From: an uncultured SAR86 cluster bacterium
Lineage (GTDB): Bacteria; Pseudomonadota; Gammaproteobacteria; Magnimaribacterales; D2472
DNA length: 64,000 nucleotides
Reading direction: 5' to 3'
Assembly (NCBI GenBank): GCA_902520725.1
Contig: CABYPB010000001.1
Span: 56,111-120,110, forward strand
Both the position numbers and the translations under genes were made by a program. This document shows positions 56,065 to 64,000 of this stretch, one piece after another (the first letter of the stretch is position 1; every line of letters begins with the position of its first letter). Below the pieces are notes generated by a model. That model saw only the letters and a list, made by a program, of their open reading frames with translations, did no database searches and was not told the origin of the DNA.

Positions 56065-56452
56065 TGCTTTTCAAAACTTGCTTTATGCCTTCAATTGAAA
56101 TCAACATTCCATGATGAATTGCTTCTGCAAAAATTTCTGGATCAATTTCGGTTGTCCATATTAGTTTACAACTTTCATCATTAATAAATTGGACATTCAT
56201 TGTTGCGAGATGGTGATTTATAGGTGTTCTTGTTTCAACAGCAGAATACTGTAACAACTTGTTATCACTGTCATTTTTTAATATTTTTTCTTTCACAACT
56301 CCCATCCCATCCATTTCAAAAATCCTACAGTCTCCTTCAATTTTTATTTCACTTACAGATGGCACCCAGTCACATCTTGTGACGTCAGACAATATAATCC
56401 ACAAGTTTTCAGCGCTGCAATTAAAAGTAATTTCTTCTTTAAGAACTTTCAT
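56057..56452 (-). CDS. SRPBCC (START-like) family protein
   Basis: EEITFNCSAENLWIILSDVTRCDWVPSVSEIKIEGD...ILKNDSDNKLLQYSAVE...EAIHHGMLISIEGIKQVL. Confidence 0.82.
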   Translation of the reverse strand: MKVLKEEITFNCSAENLWIILSDVTRCDWVPSVSEIKIEGDCRIFEMDGMGVVKEKILKNDSDNKLLQYSAVETRTPINHHLATMNVQFINDESCKLIWTTEIDPEIFAEAIHHGMLISIEGIKQVLKSNV

Positions 56453-56505
56453 ATATATATTATGTCTATAATTACTAATCTAGAGCAAATTTATAGGGGT
56501 AAAGC

Positions 56506-56928
56506 ATGCTTGAAGTATATCAATATTCACTTTTAGGATTATGGTTAATACTTTCTACAATCATTATTCAATCAATGGTGGCGGTAAGGGTACACCGCAG
56601 GCAAAAAGGTGGTTATATGCCTGGCATAATAAAGCCCGAGCTCAATCATTCATCAATAGTTTTTAGAACATACAGAACATTTCAAAATTCTATAGAAAAT
56701 GCCATACCCATACTTGGTATGTCGGTTATAGCAATGCTGTCTGAATACAGCGCCTATAAACTATCAATAATTATTTGGGTTTATGCAATAGCAAGAATTA
56801 TACATATGGCTTTGTATTACAAAATTGCTACAAACAAGAATCCCAGCCCTAGGAGTACTTTTTGGGCAGTTGGCTTTCTAACAAATTTTTATTTGATGGT
56901 TGATTTGGGCATCTTTCTTGTAGTATAA
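56506..56928 (+). CDS. MAPEG family membrane protein
   Basis: VYQYSLLGLWLILSTIIIQ..VAVRVHR, SIVFRTYRTFQNSIENAIPILGMSVIAML, IARIIHMALYY. Confidence 0.85.
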   Translation: MLEVYQYSLLGLWLILSTIIIQSMVAVRVHRRQKGGYMPGIIKPELNHSSIVFRTYRTFQNSIENAIPILGMSVIAMLSEYSAYKLSIIIWVYAIARIIHMALYYKIATNKNPSPRSTFWAVGFLTNFYLMVDLGIFLVV

Positions 56929-56982
56929 AAATCACTTGCCTAAGCATTTTGGCAAATATTAATTTAATCTAAGGGAGAAATA

Positions 56983-57402
56983 ATGAAAAAATATTTTTTA
57001 ATGGTTGCTACTGTTATCATTTCAGCATCTGCTTATGCATATGATGTTTCAGGAGATAGCTTTAAAGCAAAATTTGTAATTGATTCTATTAACGTAGGTA
57101 AATACGAAAGCACTTTTAATTTTTCAAGTGATGATACAGGTCAATATGGGAAGGTATATTTATCTTATACTTTAAAATCTAACAGAAACATAACAACTTC
57201 TGGAACTTGGACAGGTCATGGAAGAGGTATTAATTCTGATGGGGTATTGGCAAGAGGAGATCTTATGGGGGTTTGGACCATGGATGGAACAAAAATTCAT
57301 ATAAAGTCTCTTGATAGCGTTAGTGATGGAATTAACTACGTTGAGGCTACTATTGATCTTCTTAAGGGAGAAATGGAGTCAGAAGTTTTCAAAGTAGAAT
57401 AA
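56983..57402 (+). CDS. secreted protein of unknown function
   Basis: Signal peptide MKKYFLMVATVIISASAYA; intact 139-aa ORF with RBS-like AAGGGAG upstream; followed by a terminator. Confidence 0.65.
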   Translation: MKKYFLMVATVIISASAYAYDVSGDSFKAKFVIDSINVGKYESTFNFSSDDTGQYGKVYLSYTLKSNRNITTSGTWTGHGRGINSDGVLARGDLMGVWTMDGTKIHIKSLDSVSDGINYVEATIDLLKGEMESEVFKVE

Positions 57403-57420
57403 GGTTTGTTTGAGAATTTA

Positions 57421-57446
57421 AAAAGCGGCTTTGGCCGCTTTTTTTT
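57421..57446 (+). terminator. rho-independent terminator
   Basis: AAAAGCGGC-TTTG-GCCGCTTTTTTTT hairpin plus U-tract just after the 57402 stop; symmetric A/T flanks could also serve the convergent GFA gene. Confidence 0.85.
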
Positions 57447-57897
57447 AAAATGATTTTAGCAAAGTCTTTATACCAGACATTATTCCAGGATTTCCTTCAA
57501 AGCACTTAATAGATTCGTCTGGTGCATTCCAGTCATTTGCAGATTTTGTAAAAAAATTAGAATCGATTGTTAACCAGCTTGAATCATTTAGTGTTCCTGC
57601 CTTTAAGTATAAAATATGTGATATTTCATTTGCGTAGCTTAAGACTCCTGATCCACAGTTTGGGCAAAACCCTCTTCTTATATGAGATCCAGACGACCCT
57701 TTGCTTTCATAAAATTTTAAATCGCCATTAATCTCTATATATTTTTTTGCTATAAATAATATGGTTGCCTTTCCTGAACCAGTTGCTCTTTGGCAATCTT
57801 TGCAATGGCAGTGATGAGCTGAAATTACTTTTTTCTTGTCAAAAGAATAAGAGATTAAACCACACTGGCAATTACCAGTTTCGTTATTGTTCATCAT
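57445..57897 (-). CDS. GFA family (DUF636) zinc protein
   Basis: GNCQCGLISYSF, AHHCHCKDCQRATGSGKATILFI, FCPNCGSGVLSY. Confidence 0.94.
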   Translation of the reverse strand: MMNNNETGNCQCGLISYSFDKKKVISAHHCHCKDCQRATGSGKATILFIAKKYIEINGDLKFYESKGSSGSHIRRGFCPNCGSGVLSYANEISHILYLKAGTLNDSSWLTIDSNFFTKSANDWNAPDESIKCFEGNPGIMSGIKTLLKSF

Positions 57898-58852
57898 TTT
57901 ATTCTACAGTAAACTCTTAGAGCTGATGAATAAATCTTTAATGCTAATGTTTTTATCTTTTATCTTTAACAACAATCTATCTGCAGATCTTGCAACAGGA
58001 AAATTAGAGGAATTTTTTATTGATAATGGCAAATACGATAGAAAGGTTAGAATCTATTATCCATCAAATAATCCTATAAATGAACAAACAACGTTTATTA
58101 TTATGAATGATGGGGAAGAGTTATTTTTAGAGCAAGATTCTTGGAATGGAAAGTCATGGAGAGTTGATAAAAGCTTTGATGAGCTCAATAAAAAAGATAT
58201 TGAACATAATACTGTAATAGTTGCTGTTCACAGCGCAAAAAGATTCAAAGGAAGATTTTTTGATGATACGAGAAGATATATAGAGCTCTTTCCCAAAGAA
58301 GCGATTAATTATTTTGAAAAAGGCCAAAAGAAGAACCTTTATAGTTCTTTGTCCCAAAGAAGCTATCCAGAATTTTTAGTTACAGCAGTATTGCCGTTTC
58401 TTGAAGATAAATTTCAATTGACTTTAGATAAAGACAATCTGGGTGTTATGGGTTCAAGTATGGGTGGGCTTTCAGCACTAAACACAATCATTGAGTACCC
58501 AGATATCTTTGGCTTTGCAGGCTGCTTATCTACACATTGGGTTGGTATCAAGCCCATAGAATACCTGCTACTTCCTTTTACAAAAAAAATTGACGGTGAT
58601 AAGGAAACATTTGATGCCATTAAAAAATATGTGGTGGCCAATCTTTCAAAAATAAAGAATCATAGGATTTATTTTGACCATGGAACGGTAGGTTTAGATT
58701 ACTTATATAGAAATCCTCAAAATGATATAAATAAAATTTTTACCGAAAATGGCATGACTTTTGAAACTAAGGTTTTTGAAGGTCATGATCATGATCCAAA
58801 TGATTTTGGAAAAAGATTTACTCCATCCTTGAATTATCTTACAAAAAAATAG
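57887..58852 (+). CDS. esterase family alpha/beta hydrolase
   Basis: KVRIYYPSNNPINEQTTFIIMNDGEELF, LGVMGSSMGGLSALNTIIEYPDIFGFAGCLS, FDHGTVGLD, GHDHDPNDF. Confidence 0.88.
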   Translation: MFIILFYSKLLELMNKSLMLMFLSFIFNNNLSADLATGKLEEFFIDNGKYDRKVRIYYPSNNPINEQTTFIIMNDGEELFLEQDSWNGKSWRVDKSFDELNKKDIEHNTVIVAVHSAKRFKGRFFDDTRRYIELFPKEAINYFEKGQKKNLYSSLSQRSYPEFLVTAVLPFLEDKFQLTLDKDNLGVMGSSMGGLSALNTIIEYPDIFGFAGCLSTHWVGIKPIEYLLLPFTKKIDGDKETFDAIKKYVVANLSKIKNHRIYFDHGTVGLDYLYRNPQNDINKIFTENGMTFETKVFEGHDHDPNDFGKRFTPSLNYLTKK

Positions 58853-58854
58853 TT

Positions 58855-59262
58855 CTATTTAATTAAAAGACCTGCACATAATTTATTGCCAGTCGGATCT
58901 CTTAAATATGCCAAATACATACTAAATTTTCCATAATTCCTAATGCCGGGATCTTCTTCTATAGAAGTTCCTCCATTTTCAATTCCTGCTTTATGCCAGG
59001 AATCACCTTGGTCAGTGCTTTCGATATTAAATCCAATCGTCGCTCCATTTGAAACTGTTGCGGGTTTTCCATCTATTGGCTCTGTAATACAAAAACTGGT
59101 TCCTTTAAAATTATAAAAATATCTTTTCTGTCCTGTTAAATTTGGATACATTTTTCCAGGTCTTGCTCCTAAAGCTTCGAAGATTTTGTCATAAAAAATT
59201 CGTGATTCTTCTATATCATTTGTTCCGACCATAACATGACTGAACATACCCTCTCCCCTCAA
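58855..59262 (-). CDS. VOC family protein (glyoxalase/bleomycin resistance fold)
   Basis: FSHVMVGTNDIEESRIFYDKIFEALGARPG...YLAYLRDPTGNKLCA. Confidence 0.94.
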   Translation of the reverse strand: MRGEGMFSHVMVGTNDIEESRIFYDKIFEALGARPGKMYPNLTGQKRYFYNFKGTSFCITEPIDGKPATVSNGATIGFNIESTDQGDSWHKAGIENGGTSIEEDPGIRNYGKFSMYLAYLRDPTGNKLCAGLLIK

Positions 59263-60171
59263 TTAAATTAACTTAATGAAATAATAAGAAATCATAATAG
59301 CAAATAGCCATAACAACAAAGCTAAGACAGAAGTTTTTAGATTAATCTCTTTAATGGATTGGTAGTCAACCTGAGCGCCAATACAGAATAGAGCACCAAC
59401 AAGAAATGAACTGCTTACATTCTCTAAAGCTAAAATCATTTGATTACTAAAATTAAGTTGAGGTCCTATGAAAATTGCAATAATAAAAGCAATCACAAAT
59501 AAAGGAAGGATATTTTTATTACTGCTATCTTTATAAAAAATTCCAAGAATAATTGTTAAGGGTATTAACCAAAGGGTTCTTGCTAATTTGAGTGTTGCTG
59601 CTGTCTCAACAGTCCCATCACCAAAAGACATTGCTGCCCCTATTACAGAACTTGTATCGTGAATAGCCAATGCAATCCATGAACCAAATTCTTCACTAGA
59701 CATGCCAATGTTATTTCCAATAATTGGAAATATTGCCATAGCAAAAGCATTTAAAAGAAAAATAATTCCTATGCATATGAATAAATCTTTTGGTTTTGCT
59801 TTTATTAATGGAGAAATTGCTGCCATGGCAGTTGCTCCACATATTGCTGTTCCTGATGCTATTAGAATTGATAGCCTAGTGTCGATTCTTAAAATTTTAG
59901 AAATCAGAATACCTATTGCAAAAACTAAAATTACGAAAATAGAAATGAACGGGAAATATGTTGCAGTTAGAGCCATTACATTTGATGCTGATAATGTTAA
60001 GCCCAAAATTACTATGCCTATTTGTAGAAGCTTTGTTCCAACTGTTTTATTAATTAATTCTTTGGGTGACTCAAAAAACAAAGTAAAACTTATTCCTAGC
60101 AGCAAAGCCAATAAAGGCGATCCAAAAAGCAACGCTATAAAAGCAAATAAAATTCCTAGAAATAAATGCAT
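59263..60171 (-). CDS. YeiH family putative sulfate exporter (UPF0324)
   Basis: GTAICGATAMAAISPLIKAKPKD, WIALAIHDTSSVIGAAMSFGDGTVETAATLKLARTLWLIPLTI. Confidence 0.93.
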   Translation of the reverse strand: MHLFLGILFAFIALLFGSPLLALLLGISFTLFFESPKELINKTVGTKLLQIGIVILGLTLSASNVMALTATYFPFISIFVILVFAIGILISKILRIDTRLSILIASGTAICGATAMAAISPLIKAKPKDLFICIGIIFLLNAFAMAIFPIIGNNIGMSSEEFGSWIALAIHDTSSVIGAAMSFGDGTVETAATLKLARTLWLIPLTIILGIFYKDSSNKNILPLFVIAFIIAIFIGPQLNFSNQMILALENVSSSFLVGALFCIGAQVDYQSIKEINLKTSVLALLLWLFAIMISYYFIKLI

Positions 60172-61013
60172 TACGACAAATGCTCTATAAGAAGGGTTGG
60201 TACATTATTTGTATGTGACTTTATAGTTGCAACCAAGGTATTTTCTTTAATTCCTTTTTTAACCTCTGTTATTTCAATGCCATCATTAGTTAATCTTTCA
60301 TGAGCCTCTTTAATTGATTCAACTTCCCATGCCAGGCCCCAAAGCATGTCAAGACTTTCATCATCATTTTTTTGTTCTACAACTTCAATAGTTGTTTTAT
60401 TTAAACTAAAAAATAACATTCTAGTTTTCCAATGCTCTATAACTCTGTCTAAAGCTAATCGTATGTTAAAAATATCTCTATAAATATTTATAAACCCATC
60501 AGCATCATTTGTATTTAAAACAACATGATCTAGTTTATTAATAGAGGATTTATCATAGTTGCTTATAGTTGGAAGGCTGCCTTCAGTATGATGAATAATA
60601 AAAGAAAATATTCCTCTAGTTAGTTCTGGTGGTAAAAAAATGTTTTTCCATTTTCTTATTTCATCACTTTGACTGTTCTTACCTTCACCATTAGATACCT
60701 CTGAAATGGCGAAACCCTTGTCTTTGAGAATGGCTGCGGTGGAATTAATATCTTCTGTGCCTAAAGCTAGCCCTAACATTCCTTCTCCATTTTCTTTTAA
60801 TTGATTATTTACAAGATCAGCCCCCAGGCCATCGCCATTTACTGATAACAGCTCAAAGTAAGTATTCTTAAAATTAAATATCACATTAGCTGTTCCTAAT
60901 TCTTTATGAATGCCTTTCCAAACAGGAGGAATGCCAAATATTTTTTTATAATTTTCTTCCGCTTCATCTAAATCCTGAACTACAATAATCAGATGATCAA
61001 GTGTCTCTATCAT
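60171..61013 (-). CDS. VOC family protein with two glyoxalase-like modules
   Basis: TLDHLIIVVQDLDEAEENYKKIFGIPP...NVIFNFKNTYFELLSV and KLDHVVLNTNDADGFINIYRDIFNIRL. Confidence 0.9.
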   Translation of the reverse strand: MIETLDHLIIVVQDLDEAEENYKKIFGIPPVWKGIHKELGTANVIFNFKNTYFELLSVNGDGLGADLVNNQLKENGEGMLGLALGTEDINSTAAILKDKGFAISEVSNGEGKNSQSDEIRKWKNIFLPPELTRGIFSFIIHHTEGSLPTISNYDKSSINKLDHVVLNTNDADGFINIYRDIFNIRLALDRVIEHWKTRMLFFSLNKTTIEVVEQKNDDESLDMLWGLAWEVESIKEAHERLTNDGIEITEVKKGIKENTLVATIKSHTNNVPTLLIEHLS

Positions 61014-61885
61014 GATTTCCTTTTTTTGAATTTAAATAGCTCTCTCATAAATGGAAGTATCCAAATAATCTTGAAGAAATTTTTGGGAAATAACCTACTT
61101 GCGATGTCGTAAAAATGTGCATCATAACCAATTAGAATTCTTTTATTCTTTTTCCTAATATTTTTTAAAATTACTCTTGCTGCTTTTGATGGACTGGTGG
61201 GAGCATTTTCTTTAAAAACAATGCCGGCATCTTCTTTATTTGCCGCTACCCCAAAAAAAGCTGATAGCTCTGGGTCATAACTCTTAAATCTTGAGGATTT
61301 GTATATATCTGTGCCTATGTGGCCTGGGAAAACACAGTAAACTTCTACAGGCGATTCGGCTGCCTGCATTTCCATTGAAAGAGATTCTGTAAAAGCCTTT
61401 ACGCCGAATTTTCCTACATTATATATGGACTGTTTTGGAACACTAAATAAGCCAAAAATAGAGGAAACATTTACAAGGGCCGCCTCTTTTTGTTTTTGTA
61501 GGTGTGGAAGGAACTCTGTAGTCATTTGAATTACCGAATTAAGCAATGTATCCAACCCAAAGCTCCAATCATCTTCGTTTACTTCCTCAACAGATCCAAT
61601 AACTGAGATTCCTGCATTATTAATTACGATGTCTATTTGGTTATGAGAATTAATAACTTTCTGAGGAAGTTCTTTTATTTTTTCTTTATCTTTAATGTCT
61701 AAAACATGTGTTGAAACAGAAACATTCTTTTTTCTTATTAGCTCCTTTGTCTCTTCAAGCGATTCATTATTCCAGTCTACTAAGGCTAAGTTGCAGCCCT
61801 CATTAGCAAGTTCTTCTGCAAGAGCTCTGCCTATTCCAGAGCCTGCACCAGTTATCAAGGCAACTTTGTCTGCAAAGTTCTTCAC
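61010..61885 (-). CDS. SDR family NAD(P)-dependent oxidoreductase
   Basis: VALITGAGSGIGRALAEELANEGCNLALVDWN, DIVINNAGISVIG, YNVGKFGVKAFTESLSMEM. Confidence 0.94.
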   Translation of the reverse strand: MKNFADKVALITGAGSGIGRALAEELANEGCNLALVDWNNESLEETKELIRKKNVSVSTHVLDIKDKEKIKELPQKVINSHNQIDIVINNAGISVIGSVEEVNEDDWSFGLDTLLNSVIQMTTEFLPHLQKQKEAALVNVSSIFGLFSVPKQSIYNVGKFGVKAFTESLSMEMQAAESPVEVYCVFPGHIGTDIYKSSRFKSYDPELSAFFGVAANKEDAGIVFKENAPTSPSKAARVILKNIRKKNKRILIGYDAHFYDIASRLFPKNFFKIIWILPFMRELFKFKKRKS

Positions 61886-62106
61886 TTATCTATAGATTGG
61901 AGTTTTCTTCTTTCAACCTCTTTATTTACCATTTTTGCGCAATCACTTGCAGCAGTTTCAAATATAAATGGAAGAACTGAGTGGACTATTGCAGCTAAGC
62001 CTGACACAACCATTCTTAAACCATAATAAGAAGCACAGCGCATATGCTCAAAGTAAGTCTCACCATTTGACTTTGGATGATGGGTAAATAATTTAGATAT
62101 CTTCAA
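61882..62106 (-). CDS. DUF6356 family protein
   Basis: KISKLFTHHPKSNGETYFEHMRCASYYGLRMVVSGLAAIVHSVLPFIFETAASDCAKMVNKEVERR; TTG start at 62106 proposed because the track's ATG (62310) lies deep in the upstream gene. Confidence 0.8.
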   Translation of the reverse strand: MKISKLFTHHPKSNGETYFEHMRCASYYGLRMVVSGLAAIVHSVLPFIFETAASDCAKMVNKEVERRKLQSIDK

Positions 62107-63118
62107 CAAAATTAGATCCAAGATTCTTTTTAAAAAATTCAACGTATTCTTTATATGAAACGTCTTCTCCGCCGTTTCTCTTAAAATATGATTTTTCATA
62201 TTTCCACTCCATAAAGGAGCCTTCATGCTCATAATCTTCGATAGATAAAACATCTTTTCCACTAAAATCATTGATATAGAGTGCTTGGAATGCAGCATCT
62301 TCATCTTCAAAAAGTAAATCTGTGAGCTGTGTATCTTCTAACAGTTTCTTGTTTATATCTACTAAAAAAAGATTTCTTGTAAGAAAACCTAAAAATACAT
62401 CTCTAAGAATAGGGTTTATTCTCCAGTCAAAGTGCTCTTGTTGTTGTTTTGGAAGATACTGGTCTATATAAGATAAAAGAAAAGGGTCAGGCCCAACGGC
62501 TACAAAATATTTTTCCATTTGTGAAAGCAGGCATTTCTTTGCTTCTTTCCAACTTTCAATATCAGCCCATTCAATATTCAAATAATCGTCTTTTGAATTA
62601 ATAAAATCGATAATCCTGTCATAAGAAACTTGTTCTGATTCCTTTTGGTCTTTTGACACCTTTCTTGCTAAATCAACAATATCGTCTTCAAGCGAAACCA
62701 TATCGGAATTTGTTTGTTCGTAATATTCATCCCATGGAAGCTCTTCATCCGTGTCATCGCTATCTTCATCATAATTAGGAGGTTCGTGCCAAAAATCATT
62801 ATTAAATCCAATAGTAAAAGTGTGGATTGAATCTAATAAGTCACAAGTTCTTTCCCAGAAAATTGCTTGCAATGACTTCCTGTCGGTTAGTTCTAGATTT
62901 TCATATACATAACCAGATATTCCTCTTCTATAATCTCCTCCTCCAAAGGTTAAGGTGGATGTTATTACATTTTCTGGGGACTCTTCTGTTTCATCAATTG
63001 TATCTTCTTCTGGATATGCAGGATTAGGAGCGTACTCATTCCAAAGTGTTTCCATAAAATCTGCACGTAATATTTCAAATGAACAACTATTTATATATTT
63101 CCACTTTATTTGATTCAT
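62093..63118 (-). CDS. uncharacterised acidic 341-aa protein
   Basis: Intact ORF overlapping both neighbours (4 nt with ankyrin gene); D/E-rich; no family recognised. Confidence 0.6.
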   Translation of the reverse strand: MNQIKWKYINSCSFEILRADFMETLWNEYAPNPAYPEEDTIDETEESPENVITSTLTFGGGDYRRGISGYVYENLELTDRKSLQAIFWERTCDLLDSIHTFTIGFNNDFWHEPPNYDEDSDDTDEELPWDEYYEQTNSDMVSLEDDIVDLARKVSKDQKESEQVSYDRIIDFINSKDDYLNIEWADIESWKEAKKCLLSQMEKYFVAVGPDPFLLSYIDQYLPKQQQEHFDWRINPILRDVFLGFLTRNLFLVDINKKLLEDTQLTDLLFEDEDAAFQALYINDFSGKDVLSIEDYEHEGSFMEWKYEKSYFKRNGGEDVSYKEYVEFFKKNLGSNFVEDI

Positions 63119-63990
63119 TTTTCTCCTCTTTCTTTTAATAGACCGTCTATATATTCTATACCTAGTTCTAGCTTGTTAATAATAGAATTCGTTTTATCTC
63201 TATTTTTTACTAGTTTATAAAGTGGTTTCAGATCTATTTTACTGAATATCTTATTTTTATCTTTCTCATAAAAGCCATACCACGCATAATCTTTGTAAAA
63301 CTTAAATTTATCCTGAAGTAATATTCTTGCCCCAATTACGCTTGATATAGAGAGATTAAATTTATAAGTTTTAGATTTATATGCTTTTATATCTAAACCG
63401 CTTTCAATAAAATAGATTAAATTGTCTATATCCTCTTGGGTTTTAAGATGACATATAAGCTGAATCCATAAAGGCACTTTTTCTTCGTCTCTTTTCCATG
63501 CTGAATAAGGTATTTTTGCGCCCTTTTCTATTAACACTCTTGCTGATTCATAATTATTATAGTTAAAAGCTAGGTGAGTTGGTGAGTGCCCATCTTCATT
63601 TGCCAGATCAAGACTGCTATTAACATCTTGCTTATCCTTATTGTGTGAAAAAAGATCATAATTTTTAGGCTCAACTAAGATTTTCATTATTGAATATGAT
63701 AGATGCCTATCTCTTATGGTGGCTGCACTATGAAATGCATTATAGCCCTGATCATCTTGTACATATGGAGAAAGCCCTTTGCCAATAAAGTATTTTACAA
63801 GTTTCTCCGAACCCATCCGAGCAGACAATTTGAGTAAATTGTTTTTATGAATATCTATAAAATCAAATTTAACAAGATTGTTTTCTAAAACTTCTAATAT
63901 AAGCTTTTCTCTTTTAATTTTCTCATTTGACTCCATTTTCTGTGTGAACAGTAAGCTCATTGCATTTTTATCAATAACTTCATTTTGCAT
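63115..63990 (-). CDS. ankyrin-repeat protein
   Basis: NNLLKLSARMGSEKLVKYFIGKGLSPYVQDDQGYNAFHSAATIRDRHLSYSIMKILVEP, EDGHSPTHLAFNYNNYESARVLIEKGAKIPYSAW. Confidence 0.82.
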   Translation of the reverse strand: MQNEVIDKNAMSLLFTQKMESNEKIKREKLILEVLENNLVKFDFIDIHKNNLLKLSARMGSEKLVKYFIGKGLSPYVQDDQGYNAFHSAATIRDRHLSYSIMKILVEPKNYDLFSHNKDKQDVNSSLDLANEDGHSPTHLAFNYNNYESARVLIEKGAKIPYSAWKRDEEKVPLWIQLICHLKTQEDIDNLIYFIESGLDIKAYKSKTYKFNLSISSVIGARILLQDKFKFYKDYAWYGFYEKDKNKIFSKIDLKPLYKLVKNRDKTNSIINKLELGIEYIDGLLKERGEK

Positions 63991-64000
63991 CTTGTTTTCA

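Noticed and set aside
56936-56955. TTGCC...GGCAA hairpin after the MAPEG gene as a terminator
   Set aside because: Short 5-bp stem with a long loop and no clear U-tract.
59702-60190. 162-aa ORF antisense to the yeiH gene
   Set aside because: Shadow ORF from a hydrophobic membrane-protein gene; no family resemblance.
62107-62310. N-terminal extension of the DUF6356 ORF in the supplied track
   Set aside because: Lies entirely within the overlapping 341-aa gene; family similarity begins after the TTG at 62106.
1-64000. tRNA, rRNA, transposase, integrase or prophage genes
   Set aside because: None recognised on reading either strand; intergenic gaps are mostly too short for tRNAs. A tRNAscan/Infernal run would be needed to be certain.

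Overview
The window is AT-rich, very gene-dense bacterial chromosome. Gene content and order (yggS-proC-yggT-metX-metW-rdgB, trmB, rpoH, lipB-lipA, hexR-like, uvrD-like) point to a gammaproteobacterium, probably a streamlined marine lineage such as SAR86; that taxonomic call is inference. Most of the window is ordinary core and catabolic metabolism plus secreted proteins and lipoproteins. I found no rRNA, no tRNA, no CRISPR array, and no prophage or transposase. The most interesting signals are: (1) a divergent pair, 46 bp apart, of a prolyl-4-hydroxylase-like 2OG-Fe(II) oxygenase and a GT60-like glycosyltransferase (Skp1 hydroxyproline GlcNAc-transferase family), which suggests a bacterial hydroxyproline-then-glycosylate modification pathway; (2) an accessory block at about 25.9-31.3 kb with a LEM-3-like GIY-YIG nuclease, a CASTOR/POLLUX-like RCK channel, a small 19-aa-repeat protein, a fused Fe-S/PD-(D/E)XK plus DEDD nuclease (DUF2779) and a truncated KAP NTPase; (3) a compact operon of five uncharacterised genes at 13.3-16.1 kb behind an AT-rich region holding a 13-bp inverted repeat; (4) three small overlapping ORFs absent from the supplied ORF track. 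All calls come from reading the sequence and translations; no database search was run.
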